Shown: positions 32,795 to 42,168, counted from the stretch's first letter. The stretch: 64,000 nt of DNA from Rathayibacter sp. VKM Ac-2754 (GCF_009807095.1 NZ_WUCC01000003.1:310001-374000), one strand, 5' to 3'. Numbers and translations are program-made. The notes: generated by a model not told the origin, from the letters alone.

Positions 32795-33031
32795 ATGGCG
32801 AGAATCAGGTCGTTGCGAGTCGGAACACAGAACGTCAGCGTCCACCAGACGGAGGTGGACTGCAGTTATCAGGAAGTCGTCGCCGAGGACGGAAGCAGGT
32901 ACATCCATCTCTCGACCTTCGGATCGGACGATCGCAAGTCCGGTCCGAAGAGCAGTCAGACGCTTCAGATGGACGAACGAGCGGCACGCGAGCTGATCGA
33001 GATCCTCATCTCGACTTTCCACCTGGACTGA
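32795..33031 (+). CDS. small hypothetical protein at the island edge (78 aa)
   Basis: A short frame with GGGAGG 8 bases before ATG 32795 (GTG at 32771 would add 8 residues). The product is MARIRSLRVGTQNVSV... with a beta-rich first half and a C-terminal helix (DERAARELIEILISTF). No cysteines of note, no membrane segment, no family recognised. It stops 8 bases before the Vsr gene stop on the other strand and has the lower GC of the island, so it probably arrived with the defence genes. Confidence 0.6.
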   Translation: MARIRSLRVGTQNVSVHQTEVDCSYQEVVAEDGSRYIHLSTFGSDDRKSGPKSSQTLQMDERAARELIEILISTFHLD

Positions 33032-33038
33032 GCGCGGT

Positions 33039-33488
33039 CTACGGAACTTCTGCTTGCACCAGGGCGTCGCTCCAGCGAGACCGGATCTCCGCAGCTATCA
33101 GCTCGGGAGCCTCGTGCTCCCAGTAGCGCAGCACAGTCCAGCCTGCAGCGGTCAATCGGGCGTCGGTGTCACGATCACGCTCCACGTTGGTGGCGAGCTT
33201 CGGCAGCCAGTACTCGGCATTCTGCTTGGGGGTAGTCGCGTGGAGGGGGCAGCTGTGCCAGAAGCACCCGTCGATGAAGACCGCGATCCGCCTGCGGGTG
33301 AAGACGATGTCCGCGCGTCTGCGCAACCCGGGCACGGGCGGATGGTCGATTCGATACCGCAAGCCCATCGCGTGGAGCCTGCGGCGGACCGCGAGCTCCG
33401 GCGCGGTGTCCTTGCGCTTGTTGCCGCGCATCGAGCGACGAGCTCCGTCAGACGACGCCCATGAGGACGTCTCGACCGCGCGTGCCAT
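33039..33488 (-). CDS. vsr: Vsr very-short-patch-repair DNA nicking endonuclease
   Basis: A 149-residue nuclease of the Vsr family, which nicks next to T:G mismatches created by deamination of 5-methylcytosine. The N-terminal MRGNKRKDTAPELAVRRRLHAMGLRYR, the core RADIVFTRRRIAVFIDGCFWHSCPLH (catalytic Asp, metal/zinc-contact Cys and His) and the C-terminal DTDARLTAAGWTVLRYWEHE are all family hallmarks. It starts 11 bases after the methyltransferase stop on the same strand, the usual pairing with a Dcm-type enzyme whose side effects it repairs. In some restriction systems Vsr-like proteins serve as the restriction nuclease instead. Confidence 0.92.
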   Translation of the reverse strand: MARAVETSSWASSDGARRSMRGNKRKDTAPELAVRRRLHAMGLRYRIDHPPVPGLRRRADIVFTRRRIAVFIDGCFWHSCPLHATTPKQNAEYWLPKLATNVERDRDTDARLTAAGWTVLRYWEHEAPELIAAEIRSRWSDALVQAEVP

Positions 33489-33499
33489 GACGACTCGAC

Positions 33500-34597
33500 T
33501 CAGCGGCCTGCAGGGGTCCTGATCACGGTTGCGACCGAGCGGGGCAGATTCGTATGCGTCGTCTCGTAGCCGATCCCGAGGAAGGACTTGAAGAGGGACG
33601 AGAAGACCACCTCTGCTCCCTCGACCGGAACGGCCATTCCGATCTGACGCCGCACGCTGTCCCGCCCGCCGACGAACTCGTACTCATCCGGGAAGGTCTG
33701 CAGCCTCGCCCGCTCGCGATTCGTGAGCGCGCGAGGCTCGTCCCAGTGGTAGACGTGCGTCCCACCGCCACCCGATCCGGTGACGGTGTAAGAGGGCTTG
33801 TCGCGCTCCAACCGCTTGTAGATCTGGCTGATCGTCGCGCCTGTGACGTTGAGCCGCAGGTGCTCGGGGAGCTCGGCAGTGAAAGCGCTCTGACCCGGCT
33901 TGATGTGCGTCAGCCTTTCGATGACCCACGGCTTCTGCTTCGCCAGCTCATTCTGCGTGACGAGCGGCCCGATCGGAGGGTTCTCGAGCCTGTTGCCCGC
34001 CGAGTTGTCGATGTGGGCGTAGGGCTCGGTCGCGGGGATGCGGAACTCCACGTCGAGGTCCTTTCGGATGCCGACGATGAGAATGCGGTGTCGACGTTGC
34101 GGAAGGCCGTACTGCTCGAACTTGTACAGGTGCGGCGTGAGGACGTACCCGCCCTGGTCGCCCGCCCGCTCGAGCTCCCGGAGGATCTGGCGGAAGGAGT
34201 GCCCGTCGTTGGAGCCTTTCAGATCACCGACGTTCTCGGCGACGAACCAGGCCGGCGAGTGCTCATTCAGCACGTTCACGCCGTACTTGTAGAGCGGCCC
34301 GAAGCGACCCATCATGCCCTTGCGCTCGCCCACTCGACTGAAGTCGTTGCAGGGGAAGCCGAAGGCGAAGCCGTCGATCGGGGCGAGGGACGAGGTCTCG
34401 AGGACTCGGACGTCGGCGTGGATCACAGACTCTGCTGTCGCGCCGGGGATATTGGAACGGTACGTCGCGCAGGTATCGGCGTCGTAGTCGTTCGCCCAGG
34501 CATGCCGGAGATCGACACCGAGCTCCTGAGCAGCTCGATGAGCGCCCAGAGCCATCCCGCCAGGGCCGCAGAAGAGCTCACCCATTCTGAATTCCAC
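33500..34597 (-). CDS. DNA (cytosine-5-)-methyltransferase
   Basis: A 365-residue C5 methyltransferase. Motif I GELFCGPGGMALG binds AdoMet. Motif IV is GFPCNDFS with catalytic Cys83 (PCN in place of the usual PCQ). Motif VI is AENVGDL, motif VIII is LPQRRHRILIVG, the target region includes VTGSGGGGTHVYHW, and motif X is RRQIGMAVPV. GTG at 34597 was chosen because GAGAGG lies 6-11 bases upstream and motif I starts at residue 6; ATG at 34633 is an alternative. It would protect host DNA in the adjoining ATPase-helicase-nuclease system. Recognition sequence unknown. GC is well below backbone. Confidence 0.92.
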   Translation of the reverse strand: MEFRMGELFCGPGGMALGAHRAAQELGVDLRHAWANDYDADTCATYRSNIPGATAESVIHADVRVLETSSLAPIDGFAFGFPCNDFSRVGERKGMMGRFGPLYKYGVNVLNEHSPAWFVAENVGDLKGSNDGHSFRQILRELERAGDQGGYVLTPHLYKFEQYGLPQRRHRILIVGIRKDLDVEFRIPATEPYAHIDNSAGNRLENPPIGPLVTQNELAKQKPWVIERLTHIKPGQSAFTAELPEHLRLNVTGATISQIYKRLERDKPSYTVTGSGGGGTHVYHWDEPRALTNRERARLQTFPDEYEFVGGRDSVRRQIGMAVPVEGAEVVFSSLFKSFLGIGYETTHTNLPRSVATVIRTPAGR

Positions 34598-34818
34598 GTG
34601 CTGCCTCTCGTTCTGCCCCGCGTCAGTGTGCATCCAGCTACCGACATCGGCGGATTCACGCCACCAGGCGTTCCGCAAGCATCCGATCGAGCGAGTGCTC
34701 GACGAGACGATCCAGCCGCCGGGGAGTAGGAGCAGCTTACCTCTCTGCCGGCCCCTGAGCCGTCCCTAGCGCCAGGACCCCGGCGCGGTGCCGCAGGGTT
34801 AGGAAGAAATACGCATGC

Positions 34819-34828
34819 ATGGATCCAT
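34819..34828. promoter_or_regulatory. palindrome and possible promoter between methyltransferase and ATPase operons
   Basis: ATGGATCCAT (34819-34828) is a 10-bp perfect palindrome in the 292-base divergent gap 34598-34889. TAGGCT at 34858-34863 could be the -10 of the rightward operon. Nothing else is seen in the gap. Confidence 0.3.
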
Positions 34829-34889
34829 CCGTGCGCGGGAGCCCTGCATCCGGCACGTAGGCTGTGCTCAGGTTCATCAAGGGGGCGGC

Positions 34890-36353
34890 TTGGAGCACGA
34901 GATCCTGGTTCCCGGCGTGGAGCTCCTGGAGTCGATGCGCTCTGTCGGCTACTCGTTCCAGGCCGCGATCGCCGACCTCGTTGATAACAGCATCAGTGCG
35001 GACGCTCGACGCATCGAGATCACCGGCGATCCGATCGATTCCTCGTTCCTCACCATCCTCGACGACGGTGCGGGGATGACTCCGGATGACGCACGCACCG
35101 CGCTCCAGCTCGCTGGAAGCGCACGCACCGGAGCGCGGGCAGGCTCCGACTTGGGCCGGTTCGGCCTCGGGCTCAAGACCGCCTCACTCTCCCAGGCGAG
35201 GCGGCTGACGGTCCTCACCCGCAAGAATGGTGAGACGTCCGCCCTCCAATGGGATATCGATCACGTGCTTGCCACTGGGCAGTGGTCGTTGAGCATCCTG
35301 AGCGCGAGCGAGTACGCCGATCTGCCCCGCGCAGAGACCCTGCTGACGCGGGAGGCCGGCACTCTGGTGATCTGGCAGGAGCTTGACTACATGCTCGGAG
35401 CCGCAGCCCGGCCCGATGTCGTGATGGCCGAGCGTCTGCAGGACCTCAGGGGTCACCTGTCGCTCACCTTCCATCGGTTCCTCGATGATGGAACGAGGAA
35501 TCCGCTCGTGATCTCCGTGAATGGCATCAACGTGGCCGCACTGGATCCCTTCCTCTCGAAGAATCCGAAGACGCAGGAGTCCTATCGGGAGCCTCTGACG
35601 ATCGAGGGGCAGCGGATCGAATTCCAGTCGTACACGCTTCCTCACCCGTCCGCGCTTTCGAAGAAGGAGCGGGAGCGCTGGGATCTCGGCGCCGGCATGC
35701 GAGAGCGGCAGGGCTTCTACATCTACCGGAACCGCCGGCTCATCTCCTACGGCCACTGGTTCGGATTGTCCCGACGCGAGGAGCTGTCCAAGCAGTCCCG
35801 CGTGATGGTCGACATCCCGAACACCGTGGATCACCTGTGGCAGCTGGACATCAAGAAGTCTCGGGCCGAGCCGCCCCAGGCCTTCCGAACCCACTTCAGG
35901 CGAGTGATGGACCAGGTCATCGGGAAGAGCAAGCGGGTGCACACCTTCCGGGGGCGGCGGGCAACGGGCGATGCGATCGCGCGGATGTGGGAGAAGGTGA
36001 CGGAGCGCGACGGGTACCGGTATCAGGTCAATGCGGATCATCCACTCGTCAATGCCCTCCAGGAGTCGATGACAGACGAGCAGCGGCGACAGCTCGGCCG
36101 CCTGCTCGCCGACCTCGGCCAGACCTTTCCTACTGCGGACCTCTACATCGAGGCGGCGAAGGGCCAGACCAGCTCTGCACCGCTGGTCACCACCTCGGAC
36201 GTATTGGAGCAGCTCTCGGCGCTCCACCGCTCAGGCGGCTTCGGAAATCTCTCAGCGACGCAGGTCGCGTCGACACTTCGGGCCATCGAGCCCTTCGATC
36301 GCGTCGAGGATCTCGACGAACTCATCAAGCAGGTATGGAGCGCAAGCGCATGA
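34890..36353 (+). CDS. MutL/MORC-like GHKL ATPase of a restriction/defence module
   Basis: A 487-residue ATPase. The GHKL fold is marked by the N box AAIADLVDNSI (Asn33 for Mg), the G1 box LDDGAGM (residues 57-63) and the G2 region GRFGLGLKTAS, with an S5-type middle domain after residue 200. It matches prokaryotic MutL/MORC-related ATPases in restriction operons. TTG at 34890 is preferred because the conserved domain begins immediately (HEILVPGVELLESM) and AAGGGGG lies 4 bases upstream; ATG at 34815 would add 25 residues and has AGGAAG 8 bases upstream. The stop overlaps the Z1 start (ATGA). It probably uses an ATP-driven clamp to sense or hold foreign DNA. Confidence 0.9.
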   Translation: MEHEILVPGVELLESMRSVGYSFQAAIADLVDNSISADARRIEITGDPIDSSFLTILDDGAGMTPDDARTALQLAGSARTGARAGSDLGRFGLGLKTASLSQARRLTVLTRKNGETSALQWDIDHVLATGQWSLSILSASEYADLPRAETLLTREAGTLVIWQELDYMLGAAARPDVVMAERLQDLRGHLSLTFHRFLDDGTRNPLVISVNGINVAALDPFLSKNPKTQESYREPLTIEGQRIEFQSYTLPHPSALSKKERERWDLGAGMRERQGFYIYRNRRLISYGHWFGLSRREELSKQSRVMVDIPNTVDHLWQLDIKKSRAEPPQAFRTHFRRVMDQVIGKSKRVHTFRGRRATGDAIARMWEKVTERDGYRYQVNADHPLVNALQESMTDEQRRQLGRLLADLGQTFPTADLYIEAAKGQTSSAPLVTTSDVLEQLSALHRSGGFGNLSATQVASTLRAIEPFDRVEDLDELIKQVWSASA

Positions 36354-39139
36354 CGAGCTCGGCAATCAGCACCCAGAAGAAGATCCTCCTCGACGCTCTG
36401 AACGGGATGCTGTTCAACGACGAGTCGATCCCGCTGGACGATCTCGAGACAAGGGCGCGACAACTCGCTCCTATTCTCGCACCCCAGCTCGCCGCGAACG
36501 ATGTCGACGACGTGGTTGCTCGAGTGACCGAGTTGCAGAACGTCGTAATCGATCTTGTTCCTATCGTCGTCGACTCGGCCACGTTCAAGGAGTGGCTCGC
36601 GGAGCGAAGCGCCACGACGGACACGAAGCGGTGGAACGCCTACCGGCAGCTCCTAGTCAATCGCGAGTGGAGCCCGAATGTCATCCGCAAGCTCGACGAG
36701 CTGACGGACATCGTCGTAGAGCACATGGGCGATCCAAAGCGCTCCGGTGAGTGGGCTCGACGAGGACTCGTCATCGGAGAGGTGCAGTCGGGCAAGACCG
36801 CCACCTACCTGGGCATACTGAATAAGGCGATCGATTACGGCTACAAGATCGTCGTCGTCATCGGCGGGCACACGGAGGAACTCCGGCGTCAGACGCAACA
36901 GCGACTCGACAAGGACATGACCGGTGTCGACTCCGTCTACATCGCGGACAACATCGACTCCAGGTACGCGAACATGCGCATCGGCGTCGGGAAGATCGAC
37001 TCCACGATCCAGAGCAACATCCTGACGACCACACGCTCGGATTTCAGCGCCGCCAGCAAGAACGCCGGTGTCGTCGCCCTCGAGGGCGACACCCCCACGA
37101 TTTTCGTCGTCAAGAAGAACGCCAAGGTCCTCGCGAATCTCGCCAACTACCTTGTCGGACAGGCGCAGAACGGCAAATTGAATGCGCCGCTGGTCGTGCT
37201 GGACGATGAAGCGGACTGGGCGTCCGTGAACACGAAGACCGAGGAAGACGCGGCCGCCGTAAACAAGGTGATCCGTCGACTGCTCGCCGCTTCCAGTCGC
37301 AGCTCGTACCTGGCCATCACAGCGACTCCTTTCGCGAATGTGCTGATCGATGACTCTGTCGACGAAGACCTCTTCCCCCGCGACTTCATCCAGGCTCTCG
37401 AGAGCCCGTCGAACTACACCGGGGTCGAGTCCTACTTCGGTCGGGAGACCGCACCGGACGCGCCGAAGCGCATCCGCACCGACGTGCAGGACTGTCTGGA
37501 CGTCCTTCCCTTCAGTCACAAGCGCACGGCGCAACTGGAGGAGTTGCCGGACAGCATGATCAAGGCGCTGAGCGCTTTTCTCGTGGGCACTGCGATCCGA
37601 CGGGTGCGAGACGAGGAGACCCGTCCTGCATCGATGATGATCAACGTCTCCCGATTCAACGATGTTCAGGAGAACGTGACGGCGGAGGTCAAGCACTTCG
37701 TCGACGAGGTCACGCGAGCAGTGCTCGCCGAGTATGCGTTGCCGGAGGATGAGCTGGCAGACGGCAAGTCCCCAGCCTCTGTGCTCAGGGAGGTCTTCGA
37801 GGAGGAGTATCCGGGGACAGCCTCCTGGGAGGAGCTGCGACCGCACCTCCTCGACATCGCAGCCGAGGTCACAGTCGTCCTGGTCAACAGCGGCACTATG
37901 GGCCCTCGGAACAAGCGCTTGAGTGAGATGTCGCGGGAGGACCGTGAGGCCGAATCCCGGCTGCCCACGATCTTCGTCGGCGGCGACGTCCTCGCGCGAG
38001 GCCTCACACTCGACGGACTCCAGGTGAGCTACTTCGTCAGGAAGGCAGCCGCCGCGGACACCCTGCTCCAGATGGGACGGTGGTTCGGCTATAGACCGGG
38101 TTACGAGGACCTCGTGCGAGTCTGGATCGATTCTGCTGTCGTGGACCTCTTCAAGTATGTCGCAGACGTCTCGGACGATCTTCGTGGGTCCCTCCGCCTG
38201 ATGAATTCTCTGAAGATGACACCGGAGCAGTTCGGGTTGAAGATGCGCAGGCACCCCGAGGCCTTCCTGATCACGGCAGCAAACAAGCAGAAGAATGCTT
38301 TGCAGATCGAGGGTGAGGTCGATATCAACGGCGCATCCTTCGAGTCTTATGTGCTGTCGGCGGCGAGTGATGACCTGAACCGGAACTCGAAAGCAGCAGT
38401 CGATCTGGTCGAGACCCTGAAGACCCTCGGGGGCCCCGCAGAGGACCGGGGGGCACTCGTTTGGGACAGCGTGCCTGCAGAAGTGGTCGTGCGCTTCTTC
38501 GCGCAGTTCAGAGGTCACGACACTGAGACATTCTTCGGTCGCACAGCCAAGAGCGACAAGGCTCAGCTTTCCGCACACCTGGCTGATGCCGTGAATGCAG
38601 AGAGCTGGGATGTCGGCTTCGTCTCCGGTTCCGGGGATCAGTCGAGTGCTCTCGGACTTCCGGGTGACCCGAAGACCAGCCTCCGGGCGGGAGTCGAGGC
38701 AAGCTCGGGCATGTCGTTGCGCTTCGGGAATCGACGCGTCGCCGCAGGTTCCGACATAAAGAACGCGATGAAGCGGGACGTCATCCGCAAGCTTGAGGCC
38801 GATCTCGGAGTTGGCGAGCGGCTATCGGAGCCCACGATCATCCGCCATGCGTTGGAGCGCCCCTTGCTCCTCGTCTACAGCGTGATCACTCAGACCTACT
38901 CTGAGGCGAAAACTGAAGAAGAGCATGGCGCCGTGGTGAAGGACGACAAGCGCCCGAAGATACGAGCAAATAAACCGCTGATCGCAGTCGTTGTGGCCTT
39001 CCCGGTCTCCTCCGACGATCAAGAGCGAGCAGGAAGCAAGAAGGGCCGGGTAGCCCGCTTTGTAGCGAACACGGTTTACGCGCGCATGAATCTGAACTTG
39101 CCGACGGCAGACGAGGAATCAGATGAGGGTGCCGCGTGA
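36350..39139 (+). CDS. Z1 domain-containing superfamily II helicase/ATPase
   Basis: A 929-residue helicase-like ATPase. Motif I is GEVQSGKTAT (Lys149), motif II is LDDEADWAS, motif III is ITATPFANVL, and the Z1 signature FVGGDVLARGLTLDGL and QMGRWFGYRPGYEDL stands for motifs V and VI. The N-terminal ~130 residues are helical and the last ~250 form the C-terminal domain usual for the family. Z1 proteins are almost always found beside a GHKL ATPase and a nuclease in antiphage loci and probably translocate on DNA. Start and stop overlap both neighbours by 4 bases (ATGA and GTGA). Sampled GC is about 53-55%. Confidence 0.93.
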   Translation: MTSSAISTQKKILLDALNGMLFNDESIPLDDLETRARQLAPILAPQLAANDVDDVVARVTELQNVVIDLVPIVVDSATFKEWLAERSATTDTKRWNAYRQLLVNREWSPNVIRKLDELTDIVVEHMGDPKRSGEWARRGLVIGEVQSGKTATYLGILNKAIDYGYKIVVVIGGHTEELRRQTQQRLDKDMTGVDSVYIADNIDSRYANMRIGVGKIDSTIQSNILTTTRSDFSAASKNAGVVALEGDTPTIFVVKKNAKVLANLANYLVGQAQNGKLNAPLVVLDDEADWASVNTKTEEDAAAVNKVIRRLLAASSRSSYLAITATPFANVLIDDSVDEDLFPRDFIQALESPSNYTGVESYFGRETAPDAPKRIRTDVQDCLDVLPFSHKRTAQLEELPDSMIKALSAFLVGTAIRRVRDEETRPASMMINVSRFNDVQENVTAEVKHFVDEVTRAVLAEYALPEDELADGKSPASVLREVFEEEYPGTASWEELRPHLLDIAAEVTVVLVNSGTMGPRNKRLSEMSREDREAESRLPTIFVGGDVLARGLTLDGLQVSYFVRKAAAADTLLQMGRWFGYRPGYEDLVRVWIDSAVVDLFKYVADVSDDLRGSLRLMNSLKMTPEQFGLKMRRHPEAFLITAANKQKNALQIEGEVDINGASFESYVLSAASDDLNRNSKAAVDLVETLKTLGGPAEDRGALVWDSVPAEVVVRFFAQFRGHDTETFFGRTAKSDKAQLSAHLADAVNAESWDVGFVSGSGDQSSALGLPGDPKTSLRAGVEASSGMSLRFGNRRVAAGSDIKNAMKRDVIRKLEADLGVGERLSEPTIIRHALERPLLLVYSVITQTYSEAKTEEEHGAVVKDDKRPKIRANKPLIAVVVAFPVSSDDQERAGSKKGRVARFVANTVYARMNLNLPTADEESDEGAA

Positions 39140-40080
39140 AGCTTGAAGAAGCCTTCGCAACCGCCCTCCGAGGGGAGGACGGCAAGGTCGTCAGGCTTCG
39201 TCATTTGTGGCTTCGCGTCTTCGTTCAGAACAGTCAGCGGCATCCGGCTCTCGTGATTGAGCTCCCGTCGACACTCGACTACTTCATCGACGGTGGGCGT
39301 GGCTTCTCAGTCCAGGTCTCGCAGGCCCCTCAGTCGGGACTCACTTATCTGCGGATCACCTCCCTCGAGCCGGAACTCGACCCCGCGTTCCTCGTGCTCT
39401 GCCGGTACCTCCTCGAAGAGAGTCAGCGGGTCGACGGCGCAGAGGCGAGCGTGGAGGCGTTCGCACGCAGTCTCGAGGCGTTCCGGGACTTCCTCGCGAA
39501 GCCGCGCGGTCGACTTGGGGAGGACGCACTGCGAGGGCTGATGGCCGAGCTGACGATCCTCGAGATGATCCTCACCGCGGGAAAGACGCCGTCCACTGCC
39601 CTCCGGGACTGGAGCGGCCCCTTCGGCAACAGCAAGGACTTCATCTTCCCCTCCGGGCACTGCGTCGAGGTGAAGTCGGCCCACCGGCCGTCCATGGAAG
39701 TGACGATCTCGAGCCTGCAGCAGCTGGAACCGGCCAACACCACGCTCCAGCTCGCAGTCGTGCCCATGGAGAGATCCGACCCATCCGACGCGGAGGCTCG
39801 CAATCTGCTCCAGCTCTTCGATGCCCTGGCGGCCGAGGCTGATCACGACCCAGGCTCAAGGAAGCTCTGGAGCGATGCCGTCCACGCCCTCGGTTTCGAC
39901 CGTGAGGACAGCTACTACGCCGACTGGTGGTTCCGGATCGGGGACATCCTGGCTTTCGATGTCGTGGACGAATTCCCGCGTGTGCGCGCAGTCTCGGTTC
40001 CGGCCGCAGTGACGAGCGTCACCTACCGTTTGAACATCGCGTCGCTTGCGGACTACGCGGGCAGTCTCCGACTGCACTGA
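39136..40080 (+). CDS. PD-(D/E)XK motif nuclease (DUF4420-like)
   Basis: A 314-residue predicted endonuclease. Residues 138-180 hold the core: Glu138 in LMAELTILE, Asp168 in SKDFIFP, and Glu178-Lys180 in CVEVKSAHRP, giving D-x9-ExK. This is the DUF4420 type called 'PD-(D/E)XK motif protein' in defence operons. It is the best candidate for the DNA-cleaving subunit of the module. GTG start overlaps the Z1 stop (GTGA). The AIPR gene follows after 21 bases. Confidence 0.9.
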   Translation: MKLEEAFATALRGEDGKVVRLRHLWLRVFVQNSQRHPALVIELPSTLDYFIDGGRGFSVQVSQAPQSGLTYLRITSLEPELDPAFLVLCRYLLEESQRVDGAEASVEAFARSLEAFRDFLAKPRGRLGEDALRGLMAELTILEMILTAGKTPSTALRDWSGPFGNSKDFIFPSGHCVEVKSAHRPSMEVTISSLQQLEPANTTLQLAVVPMERSDPSDAEARNLLQLFDALAAEADHDPGSRKLWSDAVHALGFDREDSYYADWWFRIGDILAFDVVDEFPRVRAVSVPAAVTSVTYRLNIASLADYAGSLRLH

Positions 40081-40101
40081 GCACCCACCGGAGTACAACG
40101 A

Positions 40102-42168
40102 ATGACTTTCGAGGAAGCACTGCGCGAGCGCATCGCCCTGAGGGCAGAGGGCTCGTCCTCGTTCGCCGTGCAGGCCTTCGGCGAGGAGCTGGTCGCTCGT
40201 CTTCAAGAGGCTGAAGTCGTCTTCGACGCGACGGTCGAGCCCCTGCGCTGCTCTGGGCGGCGATCGAAGAAGCTCGAGATCCTCGGGTACGCGGAGGACA
40301 CCGCGGACGACTCCCTGGTCGTGATCGTCGGAGCGCACTACGACTCTCCGGGCTCGGTCCTCACGAGGACGGAGGCGCGGAAGATCTTCGGCGCTGGAGA
40401 GGCGTACCTGGAGCACTCGGTCGACGGCTGGCTCTCCGACAACCTCGAGATCAGCTCCCGCGAAGCCGAGTACGCGATCTACTTCAGGGAGAACCTCGCG
40501 AAGTACAACCGCCTGAAGTTCATCCTCGTCACCGATGCGACGCTCAGTTCTCGCGTCACAACGATCGAGGACGAAGTCGTCGCAGGCAAGCCCGCGTCCT
40601 ACTCCATCTGGGACCTCCGGCGATTCGACGAGCTCGCTGCTTCGGAGAGCGGCCGGGACGACATTCGGATCGATCTCACCGAGTGGATGCCGGAGGGGCT
40701 GCCCTGCCTCATCGGGGCGGAGAACGGTGCTGCCGCGACGAGTTACCTGGCAGTACTTCCCGGGCGTCTGCTTGCAGATGCCTTCCAGCGCTACGGCAGC
40801 CAATTGCTCGAGTCCAATGTGCGGACGTTCCTCAGCGCACGCGGGAAGGTCAACAAGGGAATTCAGACCACTCTGGCCGATGAGCCGGACATGTTCCTGG
40901 CCTACAACAACGGGCTCACCACGACAGCCACGGGCGTCACAGTCGAGCAGAGGGAGGGCGCGAACTTCATCACCTCGATCGACAACTGGCAGATCGTGAA
41001 CGGCGGTCAGACGACTTCTTCTCTTGCTCACTTCGTGCGGCAGACGAAGGACCGCTCATTGGAGGGCGTCTTCGTTCAGATGAAGCTCGTGACGGTCGCA
41101 CCTGCTCAAGCAGCCGATCTCGTCGCGAAGGTGTCGCGCTTCGCCAACAGCCAGAACAAGGTCAGCGAGGCCGACTTCTTCTCGAACAGCCCGTTCCACA
41201 TCCGTCTCGAGCAGATCAGCCTTCGCGTGAAGGCGCCCGCACAGGACGGCGTCCAGTTCGGCACCGGGTGGTTCTACGAGAGGACCCGCGGACAGTACGA
41301 GAACACGAAGAATGCGCGGACGGCCGCGGAACAGCGGCGCTTCGAGCTCGAATTCCCCAAGAACCAGGTCGTCACGAAGACGGACTGGGCGAAGTTCGCT
41401 TTCGCCTGGGACCAGAAGCCTCACGAGGTCAGCCGAGGTGCGCAGAGCAACTTCATGGCCTACGCGGTGGAGACCGACCGCCTCTGGGAGCAGTCGGCCG
41501 ATGCGGTGAACGACGAGTACTACCGGCAGAGCGTCGCCAAGGTCATCATGTACAACCGCCTCCGGACCGCCGTCATGCAGTCGGACTGGTACGAGGGCGG
41601 CTATCTCGCGAACATCGTCGCCTATGCGATCTCGAAGTTCGCCTTCGAGCTCGGCCGCAAGATGCCCGATCACCGCTTCGACTTCGATCGGGTGTGGCGC
41701 GAGCAGGCGATCGGCCCTGTCGCCGAGGAAACGCTGCTCACGCTGGCTCGGGCGATGCACGCGGTGCTCACCGATCGCGACCGGCCTCAAGGAAACGTGA
41801 CCCAGTGGGCGAAGCAGAACGCTTGCTGGGACGCCGCGCAGAAGAAGCGGGTCGTCTTGAATCCTGCGCTCGTCGATGAGCTCGTGCCGACCAGCGCGGC
41901 CCACGCCGCGCCGAGCGCCCCGAGCTCGACCACTCCCGCGGGGTCGGTCGTAGAAGCTGTCGCGCGCGTCCTCCGGGTGAAACCGGCTGTCTGGGCAGCG
42001 GTTCTAGGCGAGGGCGTCGAGCGAGGCGTGGTCAGCCCCATCGAGCGCGCTCTCATCGAGCGTCTCGCCGTCCCCGGGACCGTGCCGAGCGAGCGCCAGG
42101 CGGCGCGGGCGCTCGCTGCGCTCGACCGCAGCGCCGAGCACGACCTCGTCGCGACCGACGCCTACTGA
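40102..42168 (+). CDS. AIPR (abortive infection phage resistance) family protein
   Basis: A 688-residue protein. The AIPR core is seen from about residue 230: VRTFLSARGKVNKGI, then FLAYNNGLTTTATG and WQIVNGGQTTSSLAHF, followed by a long helical region. The N-terminal ~150 residues (including VVIVGAHYDSPGSVLTRTEA) probably form the preceding domain. AIPR proteins accompany GHKL-Z1-nuclease modules; their biochemical role is not settled. It is the last gene of the four-gene operon, and its stop lies in the stem of a hairpin shared with the convergent gene. The last ~70 residues (ALIERLAVPGTVPSERQAARALAALD) look like a small helical add-on. Confidence 0.9.
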   Translation: MTFEEALRERIALRAEGSSSFAVQAFGEELVARLQEAEVVFDATVEPLRCSGRRSKKLEILGYAEDTADDSLVVIVGAHYDSPGSVLTRTEARKIFGAGEAYLEHSVDGWLSDNLEISSREAEYAIYFRENLAKYNRLKFILVTDATLSSRVTTIEDEVVAGKPASYSIWDLRRFDELAASESGRDDIRIDLTEWMPEGLPCLIGAENGAAATSYLAVLPGRLLADAFQRYGSQLLESNVRTFLSARGKVNKGIQTTLADEPDMFLAYNNGLTTTATGVTVEQREGANFITSIDNWQIVNGGQTTSSLAHFVRQTKDRSLEGVFVQMKLVTVAPAQAADLVAKVSRFANSQNKVSEADFFSNSPFHIRLEQISLRVKAPAQDGVQFGTGWFYERTRGQYENTKNARTAAEQRRFELEFPKNQVVTKTDWAKFAFAWDQKPHEVSRGAQSNFMAYAVETDRLWEQSADAVNDEYYRQSVAKVIMYNRLRTAVMQSDWYEGGYLANIVAYAISKFAFELGRKMPDHRFDFDRVWREQAIGPVAEETLLTLARAMHAVLTDRDRPQGNVTQWAKQNACWDAAQKKRVVLNPALVDELVPTSAAHAAPSAPSSTTPAGSVVEAVARVLRVKPAVWAAVLGEGVERGVVSPIERALIERLAVPGTVPSERQAARALAALDRSAEHDLVATDAY

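Noticed and set aside
34815-34889. ATG at 34815 as the start of the GHKL ATPase
   Set aside because: It has a fair AGGAAG site, but the added 25 residues are unlike the family and a possible -10 (TAGGCT at 34858) lies inside; kept as an alternative.
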